Origin: Poriferisodalis sp965208555
GTDB taxonomy: Bacteria; Actinomycetota; Acidimicrobiia; Acidimicrobiales; Poriferisodalaceae
Reading direction: 5' to 3'
NCBI RefSeq assembly: GCF_965208555.1
Contig: NZ_OZ242342.1
Location: 2,790,001 to 2,854,000, forward strand
DNA: 64,000 bases
The notes below the pieces were generated by a model. That model worked only from the letters and a program-made list of their open reading frames with translations, did no database searches and was not told the DNA's origin. Shown here in pieces: positions 40,065 through 49,159 of this stretch. The translations under genes were made by a program, and so were the position numbers. Positions within the stretch are counted from its first letter, which is position 1. The number at the start of each line of letters is the position of its first letter.

Positions 40065-42941
40065 TTGCCGAAGAAAGTCCGCGTTCACGAGCTCTCCAAA
40101 GAGCTGGGCATGACGCTCACCGAGGTGCTCGACGTATGCGAGTCGCTGGGCATCGGTGTGAAGACGCACTCGTCCAGCATGGAGGACGCTCAGGCTGACC
40201 GCGTGCGGCGCAAGGCTGCGCGGGAGGGGCTGATTCGTGACGAGCCTCCGCCTGAGGCCCGCAAGGCCCGCAAGGCTCCCGCGAAGTCCGCGGCGCCAGC
40301 CGAGCGTGCGACGAAGGGCGACGACTCCGCGGAGGCCCGGCAACCCCGACCGGCGACTCGTCCGGACCGCCCGGATCGCAAGGCGCCGGCCGAACCAGAA
40401 CCGCCGGTGCAGCCTGCTCCCGCCTCGGAGGTTGTTCCTCAGGCTCCGCCAGTCGCGCCAGACCACGACCCACTGCCCCAGCCGGCGCCTCGGCCTGCTG
40501 CTGCGGAGTCGGCTCCGCCGAAGCCGCCCGACCTGCCGCCGCCCGGCACCGCACCGCCGCCGAGCACGCCGCCGTCGGCGGGTGCCCCGCCGCCGGTGCC
40601 ACCGCCGCGGCGGCTCGTCACCTCGAGCGGTCAAGAGTCGGCACGGCCGATTCTGCCGCCGTCGGGACGGCCGGCGGAACGCGCCCCCGAAGCGCCCGCG
40701 CCCTCGCGGCCGGCGCCGGAAGACGGGCCCGGATCTGCGCTGCCGCCTCCTCGCTTGCCCATGCCGCCGAAGTCGGCCGACGGTCGTCCGATCCCGCCCC
40801 CGCCGGCGGCGCCCCGTTCGGGTTCCGGCAAGCCGATTCCGCCGCCGCCGGGTCCTCCCCGCACGTCTGCTCGCAGCGGCGGGCCGTACCGCTCGGGCCC
40901 TCCCGGCGGCTTCCGACGCTCCCCGGGAGGCGGCGATCGACCGCACGGAGGCGGGCCCGCTGGCGGGCGCGCTCACGCCGGGGCTCCGCCGCCCCCCGGC
41001 GGCCGTCCAGGCGGTCCGCCCGGCGGCGCTCGTCCGGGAGGGCCGCGAGGAGCACCACGAGGCGGTCCGCGAGGCAGACCGCGCCGGCGCCGGCGCCGCC
41101 AGCGCGAAGAACTGCAGCCCCAGCAGCTCACCGCCTACACGCCGGTCGACGCGCCCGTCCCGGAGGGCGAGATCGTCATCGAGCGGGGTTCGACAGCCCA
41201 AGATGTCGCTGCCCGGCTGAATCGATCGGCGGCCGACATCGTGCGCTTCCTGCTGCAGCAGGGTGAAATGGTGACGGCCACGCAGTCGCTCAGTGACGAC
41301 ATGATCGAGCTCTTCGCCGCGGAGCTGGGCGCTGAAGTACGCATCACCGAGCCCGGAGCGGAGCAGGAAGAGGAGCTGCTGCGGGCGCTGGAGGTCGATC
41401 TCGCCGACGATGGCGCTCAGATCCGGCCACCGGTGGTCACGGTGATGGGCCATGTCGACCATGGCAAGACGCTGCTGCTGGACCGCATCCGTTCCTCGAA
41501 TGTCGTCGAGGGCGAGGCAGGTGGCATCACCCAGCACATCGGCGCGTACCAGACCACCCGGAGCGGTCAGCGGATCACATTCATCGACACGCCCGGTCAC
41601 GAGGCCTTCACGGCGATGCGAGCCAGGGGAGCGCAGGCCACCGACGTCGTCGTGCTGGTCGTCGCGGCCGATGACGGTGTCATGCCCCAGACGGCCGAAG
41701 CCATTGACCACGCACGCGCCGCGGAGGTGCCGATCATCGTCGCCATCAACAAGATGGACCGGCCCGGTGCCGATGCCGACCGGGTGCGAGCCCAGTTGGC
41801 CGAACGGGGCTTGGTGCCCGAGTCCTACGGCGGCGACGTGATCACTGTTCCCATGTCGGCCATGACCGGCGATGGCATCGACGAATTGCTGGACCAGATT
41901 TTGCTCGTCGCCGAGCTCGAGGAGCTCAGCGCGCCTGCGTCCGGGCGTGCAGTCGGCATCGTGCTGGAAGCCCATCTCGACCGCGGCCGCGGGCCGGTGG
42001 CGACAGTGCTGGTCGAGCGCGGCACCCTGCGCATCGGCGAGCCGATGGTCGCGGGCGCGGCGTGGGGCCGCGTGCGCGCCATGACCGATGATCGCGGCGC
42101 TCCGCTCAACGAGGCGGGCCCGTCCATGCCCGTGGAGGTGCTCGGCCTCGGCGAGGTGGCGCGTTCGGGCGACCTGTTCGTCGTGGCTCCCGACGAGAAG
42201 ACCGCAGGCAAGGTGGCCGAGACCCGCGAGCACTGGCAGCGCCAGGCCAGCCTGGCGGGCTCCGCCGGCGGAAGCGGCGGCGGAGCACGGCTGGAAGACA
42301 TCTTCAAGCAGGTGCAGGCCGGCGAGACGGCCACTCTCAACCTGGTGCTCAAGGCCGATGTGCACGGCTCGCTCGAGGCGGTCACCGACAGCCTGCGCAA
42401 GCTCGAGCGCGAGGACGTCAAGCTCTCTTTCGTCAGCCGTGGTGTCGGCGGCATCAACGAGAACGATGTGCAGCTCGCCGCAGCATCGGAAGCCACGATC
42501 ATCGGCTTCAACGTGCGTCCCGACCGCAATGCGCGGCAGGCAGCCGAGACCGAGGATGTCGAAGTCCGGCTCTACGAGATCATCTACGACCTCATCTCCG
42601 ATGTGCAGAACGCCATGGTCGGCCTGCTCGAGCCGGAGTTCGAGGAAATCGTCGTGGGCGAGGCGCAAGTGCGGCAGGTCTTTCGCATCTCGGGCGTCGG
42701 ACCCGTGGCCGGCTGCGTCGTCGAGCACGGCAATGTGCGCAGCGGCGCCAAGGTCAGGTTCCTGCGTGACGGCACGATCATCTGGAAGGGTTCGATCTCC
42801 TCGCTGCGGCACTTCCAAGACGATGTTGCCGAGGTGTCTGCGGGCATGGAGTGCGGTATCGGTCTCTCTGACTTCTCCGACTTGAAAGAAGGCGATGTGA
42901 TCGAGACGTACACCGAACGCGAGATCGCCCGCGTCGCCTGA
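40065..42941 (+). CDS. infB: translation initiation factor IF-2
   Basis: The 958-residue product has an amino-terminal IF2_N helical domain (PKKVRVHELSKELGMTLTEV), a Pro/Gly/Arg-rich linker (about 55-345) ending in an RPRRRRRRQRE cluster, a second IF2_N-like region, and the GTPase with GHVDHGKT near 461-468, DTPGHEAFTAM, NKMDRPG and SAMTGDGI. Domains II, III and IV follow, up to the fMet-tRNA-binding end. It joins the initiator tRNA and subunits. The TTG start is chosen because the conserved PKKVRVHEL begins there; no ATG fits. The linker is very repetitive in codon use (Pro, Gly). Confidence 0.97.
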   Translation: MPKKVRVHELSKELGMTLTEVLDVCESLGIGVKTHSSSMEDAQADRVRRKAAREGLIRDEPPPEARKARKAPAKSAAPAERATKGDDSAEARQPRPATRPDRPDRKAPAEPEPPVQPAPASEVVPQAPPVAPDHDPLPQPAPRPAAAESAPPKPPDLPPPGTAPPPSTPPSAGAPPPVPPPRRLVTSSGQESARPILPPSGRPAERAPEAPAPSRPAPEDGPGSALPPPRLPMPPKSADGRPIPPPPAAPRSGSGKPIPPPPGPPRTSARSGGPYRSGPPGGFRRSPGGGDRPHGGGPAGGRAHAGAPPPPGGRPGGPPGGARPGGPRGAPRGGPRGRPRRRRRRQREELQPQQLTAYTPVDAPVPEGEIVIERGSTAQDVAARLNRSAADIVRFLLQQGEMVTATQSLSDDMIELFAAELGAEVRITEPGAEQEEELLRALEVDLADDGAQIRPPVVTVMGHVDHGKTLLLDRIRSSNVVEGEAGGITQHIGAYQTTRSGQRITFIDTPGHEAFTAMRARGAQATDVVVLVVAADDGVMPQTAEAIDHARAAEVPIIVAINKMDRPGADADRVRAQLAERGLVPESYGGDVITVPMSAMTGDGIDELLDQILLVAELEELSAPASGRAVGIVLEAHLDRGRGPVATVLVERGTLRIGEPMVAGAAWGRVRAMTDDRGAPLNEAGPSMPVEVLGLGEVARSGDLFVVAPDEKTAGKVAETREHWQRQASLAGSAGGSGGGARLEDIFKQVQAGETATLNLVLKADVHGSLEAVTDSLRKLEREDVKLSFVSRGVGGINENDVQLAAASEATIIGFNVRPDRNARQAAETEDVEVRLYEIIYDLISDVQNAMVGLLEPEFEEIVVGEAQVRQVFRISGVGPVAGCVVEHGNVRSGAKVRFLRDGTIIWKGSISSLRHFQDDVAEVSAGMECGIGLSDFSDLKEGDVIETYTEREIARVA

Positions 42942-42956
42942 CGGAGCTCCCGCACC

Positions 42957-43394
42957 ATGGCACGTCGCCCCAACCGCCGGCGGCGCGCCATGCCGACTGC
43001 GCACAGGTACGAGCGGACTGATCGGGTCGCCCAACTCGTGCGCAGCGTCGTTGCCTCGGAGATGGAGCGGCTCGACGAGGCGTTCGAGGGCACGGTGATC
43101 ACCGGCGTGGAGGTCGATCGCGAGCTGAGCGTTGCCGTCGTGTACTACGACGTGCGCGACGACGACGCCGCAGGCAGCGCGGCCGCAGCATTCGATGAGC
43201 ACCATCACCGTCTCCAGCGAGCCCTGGGGGCGGGGACCAGCCTGAGACGCACGCCCACGCTTCGCTTCCGTCGCGATCAGGGGGCGGTCGCTGCCGAGCG
43301 AATCGAGGATCTGCTGGCCGGCTTGTCCGGCGAGCACCATGAGAGTGAGCTCGCTGACAACGCCGCTGAGCGGGACGAACCCGGCGAGCGCTGA
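42957..43394 (+). CDS. rbfA: ribosome-binding factor A
   Basis: The 145-residue product has a KH-like RbfA core: RTDRVAQLVRSVVASEMERL, VITGVEVDRELSVAVVYYDV and LGAGTSLRRTPTLRFRRDQG. It matures the 16S 5' end and aids cold adaptation. The ATG at 42957 gives a basic RRRR start. ATG 42990 (PTAHRYERTDR) is an equally plausible start nearer the family norm. It overlaps truB by one base and belongs to the infB-rbfA-truB series. Confidence 0.94.
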   Translation: MARRPNRRRRAMPTAHRYERTDRVAQLVRSVVASEMERLDEAFEGTVITGVEVDRELSVAVVYYDVRDDDAAGSAAAAFDEHHHRLQRALGAGTSLRRTPTLRFRRDQGAVAAERIEDLLAGLSGEHHESELADNAAERDEPGER

Positions 43395-44257
43395 TGGCGC
43401 GACGCCGTCCCGCGACCGTCCACGGCACGGTCATTGTCGACAAGCCGGCCGGTCCCACGTCTCACGACGTCGTCACCATGCTGCGGCGCCGCTTCGGCGA
43501 GCGGCGCATCGGCCACGCGGGCACGCTCGATCCCTCTGCAACAGGCGTCTTGGTGGTCGGGATCGGCAATGCGACGCGCCTGCTGCGCTTCGCGACCGCG
43601 GGCCGCAAGAGCTATGAGTGCGAGATCGTGTTCGGGGTCGAGACCAGCACGCTCGATGCTGCCGGCGAGACGGTTGCGACCTGGTCCATGTCCCTGCGTC
43701 CGGCAGATGTCGCCGATCTTGCAAGAAGCTTCGTCGGCACCATCTTGCAGCTGCCGCCGATGGTGTCCGCGGTTCGCGTCGGGGGCCGCCGCTTGCACGA
43801 GATCGCCCGGTCGGGAGACGCTGCGGACCGTGTGCCGCGTGAGGTCGAGGTCTACCGGTTCGAGGTTGAGGCCACCGGAGATCCGCTGGTGTACCGGGCG
43901 TCGGTCGACTGTTCCGCCGGCACCTACGTGAGAACTCTGGGGGCTGACTTGGGAAGCGCCCTGGGCGGCGGAGCTCACATCCGATCGCTGCGGCGGACGC
44001 GCAGCGGCTCATTCTCGCTGACCGATGCCGGGCCTCCCGATCAGGCGGAGCTCTGGCCGCCCGCTGAGCTGGTACGCGATCTGCTGCAGATCCGCCTGTC
44101 CGGCGATGAGGCCGCCGTAGCTCGTCACGGCACTCACTTGGCCGATCTTCGCTATACGGGTTCTGGTCCCTGGGCGCTGTTCGATCCCGAGGGTCGGCTC
44201 GTCGCGGTGCACGAGCTCGTCGACGGGCGCCTGCGGGCGATGGTCCTGCCGATATAG
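43394..44257 (+). CDS. truB: tRNA pseudouridine(55) synthase TruB
   Basis: The 287-residue product has the TruB motifs VDKPAGPTSHDVV, RIGHAGTLDPSATGVLVVGI with the catalytic aspartate in GTLDP, SYECEIVFGVETSTLDAAGE, QLPPMVSAVRVGGRRLHEIA and DCSAGTYVRTLGADLG. A carboxy-terminal PUA-like region ends the protein. It makes pseudouridine 55 in the T loop of most tRNAs. ribF follows 46 bases later with its own promoter-like element. Confidence 0.97.
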   Translation: MARRRPATVHGTVIVDKPAGPTSHDVVTMLRRRFGERRIGHAGTLDPSATGVLVVGIGNATRLLRFATAGRKSYECEIVFGVETSTLDAAGETVATWSMSLRPADVADLARSFVGTILQLPPMVSAVRVGGRRLHEIARSGDAADRVPREVEVYRFEVEATGDPLVYRASVDCSAGTYVRTLGADLGSALGGGAHIRSLRRTRSGSFSLTDAGPPDQAELWPPAELVRDLLQIRLSGDEAAVARHGTHLADLRYTGSGPWALFDPEGRLVAVHELVDGRLRAMVLPI

Positions 44258-44290
44258 CAAGCACGCCTGCTCACTGAGGTGCGGCCTGAG

Positions 44291-44296
44291 TAGCGT
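44291..44296 (+). promoter_or_regulatory. -10-like element TAGCGT, leaderless ribF
   Basis: TAGCGT is followed by seven bases and the ATG at 44304. No Shine-Dalgarno sequence is present. Confidence 0.5.
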
Positions 44297-44303
44297 TGCT
44301 CGC

Positions 44304-45248
44304 ATGGAGGTCATTCGCGACTTGGATTGGTGCCCGGTGCTCGAGCACGGCAGCGTCGTGACCGTGGGCGAATACGACGGCGTCCACCGGGGGCACCGAA
44401 CCGTGATCTCTGAGATGCATCGCTTGGCGGCCGAGCGGGGCTGCTCGACTGCGGTCGTGACCTTCGACCGTCACCCGGCCACCGTTGTGCGGCCGGAATC
44501 CGCCCCACTGCTGCTGTGCGACCTCGACCACAAGCTGGAGCTGCTGGCCGAGACCGGCGTCGACTTCACGTTGGTGGTCACGTTCGACGAACGGCAGGCG
44601 GCTGTGCCCGCCGAGCAGTTCGCGCACGAGATACTCGTCAACTGCCTGTCTGCGCGGGCCATCGTGGTCGGCGCCGACTTCCATTTCGGCAAGGGACGCC
44701 GAGGCAACATCGAGACGTTGCGCCAGGTCGGCGCGGAGCACGGGTACGAGGTGGTCGGCCTCCCGTTGGTCAAGCAGATGACCGGCGATGGTGACGTCAT
44801 CTCGTCCACGTCGATCCGCGAGGCGCTCGCCGCTGGCGACGTGGAGCGAGCACACCGGCTGCTTGGGCGGCCGTTCGAGGTGCGCGGTGTCGTCACGCTC
44901 GGTGATCGCCGCGGCCGCCAGATCGGGGTGCCCACTGCCAACCTGCCCACCACTCCCGACCTGCAGATACCCGCTGATGGTGTGTACGCGGCATGGTACG
45001 TGCGCCCCGACGGCGCCCAGTACCCAGCGGCGGTCAACATCGGCCGCCGGCCGACGTTCTACGACTTCGCCGAGCGTTCGCTGATCGAGGCGCACCTGAT
45101 CGGCTTTCGCGGCGATCTCTACGACGAGACGGCCAAGGTTCGCTTCGTCCGCCGGCTGCGAGCCGAGCGACGCTTCGACGGCATCGAAGAGCTGAAGGCT
45201 CAGCTTCGCCGCGACATCGAAGATGCGGCGAAGTGCCTGCATACCTGA
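44304..45248 (+). CDS. ribF: bifunctional riboflavin kinase / FAD synthetase
   Basis: The 314-residue product has an amino-terminal FMN adenylyltransferase domain with VTVGEYDGVHRGHRTVI, TFDRHPATVV and ISSTSIREAL, and a carboxy-terminal riboflavin kinase domain with GRPFEVRGVVTLGDRRGRQI, GVPTANLPT, VNIGRRPTF and EAHLIGFRGDLYDETAKV. It makes FMN and FAD. The ATG has no Shine-Dalgarno sequence, and TAGCGT lies seven bases upstream. The order truB-ribF-rpsO-pnp is common. Confidence 0.97.
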   Translation: MEVIRDLDWCPVLEHGSVVTVGEYDGVHRGHRTVISEMHRLAAERGCSTAVVTFDRHPATVVRPESAPLLLCDLDHKLELLAETGVDFTLVVTFDERQAAVPAEQFAHEILVNCLSARAIVVGADFHFGKGRRGNIETLRQVGAEHGYEVVGLPLVKQMTGDGDVISSTSIREALAAGDVERAHRLLGRPFEVRGVVTLGDRRGRQIGVPTANLPTTPDLQIPADGVYAAWYVRPDGAQYPAAVNIGRRPTFYDFAERSLIEAHLIGFRGDLYDETAKVRFVRRLRAERRFDGIEELKAQLRRDIEDAAKCLHT

Positions 45249-45271
45249 GGGGTCGCCGAGGATCCCGCTGG

Positions 45272-45277
45272 TAGCCT
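45272..45277 (+). promoter_or_regulatory. -10-like element TAGCCT for rpsO
   Basis: TAGCCT lies 150 bases before the rpsO ATG. It would begin a leader of about 140 bases that includes two hairpins. Confidence 0.45.
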
Positions 45278-45325
45278 GCATGCCAGACAAGAGACAGAAA
45301 GCACGGCTGGGATGCCCGGCCGGTC

Positions 45326-45374
45326 GTCGCAGCGAGCTTCGCGACTGAATTCCCGGTTGCAAATGCAACCGGGA
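45326..45374 (+). promoter_or_regulatory. two-hairpin rpsO leader, candidate S15 autoregulatory RNA
   Basis: The first hairpin pairs GTCGC (45326-45330) with GCGAC (45341-45345), with an alternative inner GCGA-GCT-TCGC. The second is a perfect 11-base inverted repeat, TCCCGGTTGCA (45351-45361) and TGCAACCGGGA (45364-45374). No U-tract follows. S15-binding leaders upstream of rpsO are known in several phyla. Assignment here is inference. Confidence 0.5.
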
Positions 45375-45421
45375 TCGAGACAGCCGCTCGACGCCACAAC
45401 AACAGGGAACACAACAACGGC

Positions 45422-45694
45422 ATGAGTGCCAAGAGATCAAGTCCAGCGGCCTCGGTGATCGATGAGCATCGCCATTCGGAGGCCGACACCGGATCGCCCG
45501 AGGTGCAGGTCGCTCAGTTGAGCGCCCGGATTGAGCACCTCACCGAACACCTCCAGACCCACCACAAGGATCATCACAGCCGCCGAGGGCTGTTGAAGCT
45601 CGTCGGACGCAGGCGCAGGTTGCTCGACTACCTGAACGCCAACGACGTCGAGCGGTACCGGGCTTTGATCGCAAAGCTCGGCCTTCGGCGCTGA
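45422..45694 (+). CDS. rpsO: 30S ribosomal protein S15
   Basis: The 90-residue product is a complete S15: VIDEHRHSEADTGSPEVQVA, QLSARIEHLTEHLQTHHKDH, HSRRGLLKLVGRRRRLLDYL and YRALIAKLGLRR. It binds the central domain of 16S rRNA. It has a 144-base leader after TAGCCT with strong hairpins and only a weak Shine-Dalgarno sequence, which suggests control at translation. pnp follows after 33 bases, as usual. Confidence 0.97.
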   Translation: MSAKRSSPAASVIDEHRHSEADTGSPEVQVAQLSARIEHLTEHLQTHHKDHHSRRGLLKLVGRRRRLLDYLNANDVERYRALIAKLGLRR

Positions 45695-45727
45695 CCACCG
45701 ATCCCCACCCCCACAACAGGAGCAGAC

Positions 45728-48256
45728 ATGGCTGAAGCCATTTCGGTCACCGGTCCCATCGCGGGTACCGACAAGACCATCACTTTCGAGACCGGCGTGC
45801 TTGCCGGCCTCGCCAACGGGGCGGTCACGTCCCGCATCGGCGACACGCAAGTGCTCGTCACCGCAACTGCGTCGAGCCGCCCACGCGACGGCGCGTCGTT
45901 CTTCCCGCTCACCGTCGACATCGAGGAGCGCATGTACGCCGTGGGCCGGATCCCCGGTTCGTTCTTCCGGCGAGAGGGACGCGCATCCGACGATGCGATC
46001 CTGGTCTGCCGGCTGATCGACCGCCCGCTGCGGCCGAACTTCCCGGGCGACTACCGCCACGACACCCACATCGTGGGCACGATTCTGGGCGCGGACCACG
46101 TGAATCCGTATGACCTCGTGGCGCTGAACGGAGCGTCGGCGGCCCTGTGGCTGAGCGGCATCCCGTTCGAGTGCCCGATTGCCGGTGTGCGCATCGCCTA
46201 CTCCACCGACGGCGAGTGGATCCCCTTCGCCACCCACGAAGAGTCCGACGCGGCCACGTTCGAGATGGTCGTGGCCGGTCGCCAGCTCGACAGCGGCGAC
46301 ATTGCCGTGATGATGGTGGAGGCCGGCGGTACCGAGAAGGCGTTCGAGTACTACGCCGAGGGCGCACCGAAGGTCACCGAGGACGTCCTCGCGAGCGGTC
46401 TCGAGGCCTCCAAGCAGTGGATCGACGACATCATCGAGCTGCAGAAATCGCTGCGCCGGCTGGTCGAGGAACAATCCGGCCCGATCACGGTGATGGAGTA
46501 CACGTCCAGCAAGGACTATTCCGACGAGGTGCTGGACCGTGTGCGCGAGGTTGCTGCCGATCGCATGCGTGAGGTGATGGCAATCGCCGACAAGGCCGAG
46601 CGCGAGGCCGCACAGTCTGAGACCAGCAACGCCGTGATCGACGAAGTTGCTGCCGAGTTCGCCGATCTCGATGGTGCGAAGGATCAGATCCGTGAGGCCG
46701 TCAGGTCGCTGTCAAAAGAGATCGTGCGCGAGCGCATCGTGGCCGACGGCTTCCGTATTGATGGGCGTGCGACGGATGAAGTCCGGCCGCTCTCGTCGGT
46801 CGCGGGCTACCTCGGCCGCACCGCTCACGGCTCGGGCCTGTTCCAGCGCGGCGAGACCCAGGTGCTGAACGTCACCACCCTGGCCATGTCGCGGATGGAG
46901 CAGATCGTCGACACCCTGAATCCCCAGGACCGGCGCCGGTTCATGCACCACTACAACTTCCCGCCGTTCTCCACCGGTGAGGCCGGCTTCATGCGCGGAC
47001 CCAAGCGGCGCGAGATCGGGCACGGCGCACTCGCTGAGCGGGCGATCTTCCCGGTCATCCCGTCGAAGGAGGCTTTCCCGTACGCGATCCGGTTGGTGTC
47101 GGACGTGCTCACCTCCAACGGGTCCACCTCGATGGGGTCGGTGTGCGCATCGTCCCTGTCGCTGATGGACGCCGGCGTGCCGATCGTGGATCACGTCGCC
47201 GGAGTGGCGATGGGCCTGGTGTACGCCGACGGCAAATACGTGACGCTCACCGACATCCTCGGCGCCGAAGACGCCTTCGGCGACATGGACTTCAAGGTCG
47301 CCGGCACCGAAGACGCCATCACTGCGCTGCAGCTCGACACGAAGATCGAAGGGATTCCCGCCGAGGTGCTGGCCCAGGCACTGCAGCAGGCCCGGCAGGC
47401 GCGCCTGCAGATCCTCGAGGTCATGCGTGCGGCGATCGCGGAGCCGAGGCCCGACGTGGGCGAGACGGCACCCAAGATCACCAGCTTCGAGATTCCGATC
47501 GACAAGATCGCCGAGGTCATCGGACCGCGGGGCAAGGTCATCAACTCCATCCAGGAGGAGACCGGTGCCGACATCAACGTGGACGACGACGGAACCGTCG
47601 GCACGGTGAGCATCGGCGCCACCGACCGTGAAGTGGTGGCGGAGGCCGAGCGTCAGATCCGGTTGATCGTCAACCCGCCGACGCCCGATGTGGGAGCCAC
47701 CTACGAAGGACGTGTGGTCAACATCACCAAGTTCGGGGCGTTCGTGAACGTGCTGCCAGGCACTGACGGGCTGCTGCACATCTCCAAGCTGGGCGGCAGG
47801 CGGCGGCTGAACTCGGTCGAGGAAGTGCTCGAGCTCGGCGACGTGGTCAGCGTGATCGTCGAGGAGATCGATCCGAACGGCAAGATCAGCCTCTCGCCCG
47901 CTGACCCGACCCAGGTCGGCGGTTCCGAAGGCGACGCGGACGGGGCAGAAGACGATGGGCCCCCTCGGCGCGACCGCGACCGCGGCCGTGACCGGGACCG
48001 GGGCAGCAGCGGCAACGGCACACGCCGTTCTCGCACGCCGGTCGCCGCCGCAGTGCCGGCGGGCGGCGGAGCCGATGCATCGGCTGCCGATGGCGATGAC
48101 GAGGGCGGCGCCGTATCGGCACCGAGCGGTACTGCCCGTGAGGACGTGTCGTTCGGCGAGCATTTCGAGCAGATCGCCAAGGACGTCTACGGCGACCTCG
48201 GGCCCGAGCTCGAGCAGTCCGGGCGGGGCTCAGGCCGCCGCCGCGGCCGCCGCTGA
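45728..48256 (+). CDS. pnp: polynucleotide phosphorylase
   Basis: The 842-residue product has two RNase PH-like domains (the first with GDTQVLVTATASSRPRDGAS, FFRREGR and RLIDRPLRPNF; the second with HGSGLFQRGETQVLNVTTL and GSVCASSLSLMDAGVPI), an alpha domain, KH (VIGPRGKVINSIQEETGAD) and S1 (YEGRVVNITKFGAFVNVLPG). The tail is Asp/Arg-rich (RDRDRGRDRDRG) and ends GRRRGRR, longer than in E. coli (about 710 residues in total). It degrades RNA 3' to 5' by phosphorolysis. AGGAG precedes the ATG. Confidence 0.97.
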   Translation: MAEAISVTGPIAGTDKTITFETGVLAGLANGAVTSRIGDTQVLVTATASSRPRDGASFFPLTVDIEERMYAVGRIPGSFFRREGRASDDAILVCRLIDRPLRPNFPGDYRHDTHIVGTILGADHVNPYDLVALNGASAALWLSGIPFECPIAGVRIAYSTDGEWIPFATHEESDAATFEMVVAGRQLDSGDIAVMMVEAGGTEKAFEYYAEGAPKVTEDVLASGLEASKQWIDDIIELQKSLRRLVEEQSGPITVMEYTSSKDYSDEVLDRVREVAADRMREVMAIADKAEREAAQSETSNAVIDEVAAEFADLDGAKDQIREAVRSLSKEIVRERIVADGFRIDGRATDEVRPLSSVAGYLGRTAHGSGLFQRGETQVLNVTTLAMSRMEQIVDTLNPQDRRRFMHHYNFPPFSTGEAGFMRGPKRREIGHGALAERAIFPVIPSKEAFPYAIRLVSDVLTSNGSTSMGSVCASSLSLMDAGVPIVDHVAGVAMGLVYADGKYVTLTDILGAEDAFGDMDFKVAGTEDAITALQLDTKIEGIPAEVLAQALQQARQARLQILEVMRAAIAEPRPDVGETAPKITSFEIPIDKIAEVIGPRGKVINSIQEETGADINVDDDGTVGTVSIGATDREVVAEAERQIRLIVNPPTPDVGATYEGRVVNITKFGAFVNVLPGTDGLLHISKLGGRRRLNSVEEVLELGDVVSVIVEEIDPNGKISLSPADPTQVGGSEGDADGAEDDGPPRRDRDRGRDRDRGSSGNGTRRSRTPVAAAVPAGGGADASAADGDDEGGAVSAPSGTAREDVSFGEHFEQIAKDVYGDLGPELEQSGRGSGRRRGRR

Positions 48257-48375
48257 GCGAAGCGGCCCAGCAGGCCGACCCGCTCGGCTGCACATCCAGG
48301 TCTCCCCGGACGGGTTCCCGACTTCGATTCGATACGGGCCGCTCGGGCCCTTCGGGCGCTGCCGCTGCGCGCCAC

Positions 48376-48381
48376 TAGCGT
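48376..48381 (+). promoter_or_regulatory. -10-like element TAGCGT, leaderless dapB
   Basis: TAGCGT is followed by seven bases and GTG 48389. It argues against the longer GTG at 48380, which overlaps the element itself. The 132 bases between pnp and dapB also hold GC-rich inverted sequence near 48338-48358 but no clear terminator. Confidence 0.5.
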
Positions 48382-48388
48382 GACCGTC

Positions 48389-49156
48389 GTGAGAGTGCTG
48401 GTGTTCGGCGCGGGCGGACGGATGGGCGCCACGGTGTGCGAGGCCGTGACCGCCGACGATGACTTGCAATTGGCGGCTGGCGTTGACCCGGGCGCAGGCG
48501 GCCGGCGCGACGCCACCGGCAGCATTGACATCGTGGCGTCGGTCGCCGACGTCGACCCGGCTTCGGTCGACGTGGCTGTCGATTTCACGGTCGCTGCCGC
48601 TGCCCGCGAGAACCTGGCATGGTGCGCGGCGAACGGAGTGCATGCCGTTGTCGGCACCAGCGGCCTCGATCCCGACGACTACGAGCGGTGCCGGGCGGCG
48701 TTCACCTCCAGCAACTGCCTGATCGCGCCGAACTTCGCCATCGGCGCAGTGCTCATGATGCGCTTCGCCGAGCTGGCGGCGCCGTTCTTCCCAACCGCTG
48801 AGGTCATCGAGCTGCATCACGACAACAAGGTGGATGCGCCCTCCGGCACTGCAATGCAAACCGTTCGCGCGATGGCAGAGGCCTCAGATGACTGGGGGCC
48901 GGATCCCACCCGCGACGAGGTGGTGCCGGGCGCCCGGGGCGGCAAGGGGCCCGGCGGCATTCCCGTTCACTCCGTCCGGCTGCGGGGTCTCGTCGCGCAC
49001 CAGCAGGTGCTGCTGGGCACCGCCGGTGAGACGCTCACCATCCGTCACGACAGCCTGGACCGGGTGTCGTTCATGCCGGGCGTGCTGCTGGCCTGCAAAT
49101 CCATCGATGATTACCCCGGCGTCACGATCGGTCTCGATACCTACCTGCAGCTCTAG
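48389..49156 (+). CDS. dapB: 4-hydroxy-tetrahydrodipicolinate reductase
   Basis: The 255-residue product reduces the DapA product using NAD(P)H in the lysine/diaminopimelate pathway. Motifs are VLVFGAGGRMGATVCEAV, VDFTVAAAARENLAWC, VGTSGLDPDDYERC, APNFAIGAVLMMRFAELAAP and the catalytic ELHHDNKVDAPSGTA. Starting at GTG 48389 gives the canonical amino-terminus and leaves TAGCGT seven bases upstream. The Mo-oxidoreductase starts four bases after its stop. dapA lies 3 kb away on the other strand. Confidence 0.96.
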   Translation: MRVLVFGAGGRMGATVCEAVTADDDLQLAAGVDPGAGGRRDATGSIDIVASVADVDPASVDVAVDFTVAAAARENLAWCAANGVHAVVGTSGLDPDDYERCRAAFTSSNCLIAPNFAIGAVLMMRFAELAAPFFPTAEVIELHHDNKVDAPSGTAMQTVRAMAEASDDWGPDPTRDEVVPGARGGKGPGGIPVHSVRLRGLVAHQQVLLGTAGETLTIRHDSLDRVSFMPGVLLACKSIDDYPGVTIGLDTYLQL

Positions 49157-49159
49157 TCA

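Noticed and set aside
40038..43340. An 1100-codon open frame on the reverse strand opposite infB
   Set aside because: It is a high-GC shadow of infB and rbfA, with no recognisable domain or ribosome-binding site; the forward genes are unambiguous.
45351..45374. The perfect hairpin before rpsO as a ribF terminator
   Set aside because: No U-tract follows, it is 100 bases past the ribF stop and it lies downstream of the rpsO promoter-like element. A leader role fits better, although termination is not excluded.
48338..48358. GC-rich GGCCGCTCGGGCC sequence as a third copy of the dispersed repeat
   Set aside because: Only about 13 bases match the repeat core and the flanks differ, so chance in GC-rich DNA is enough.
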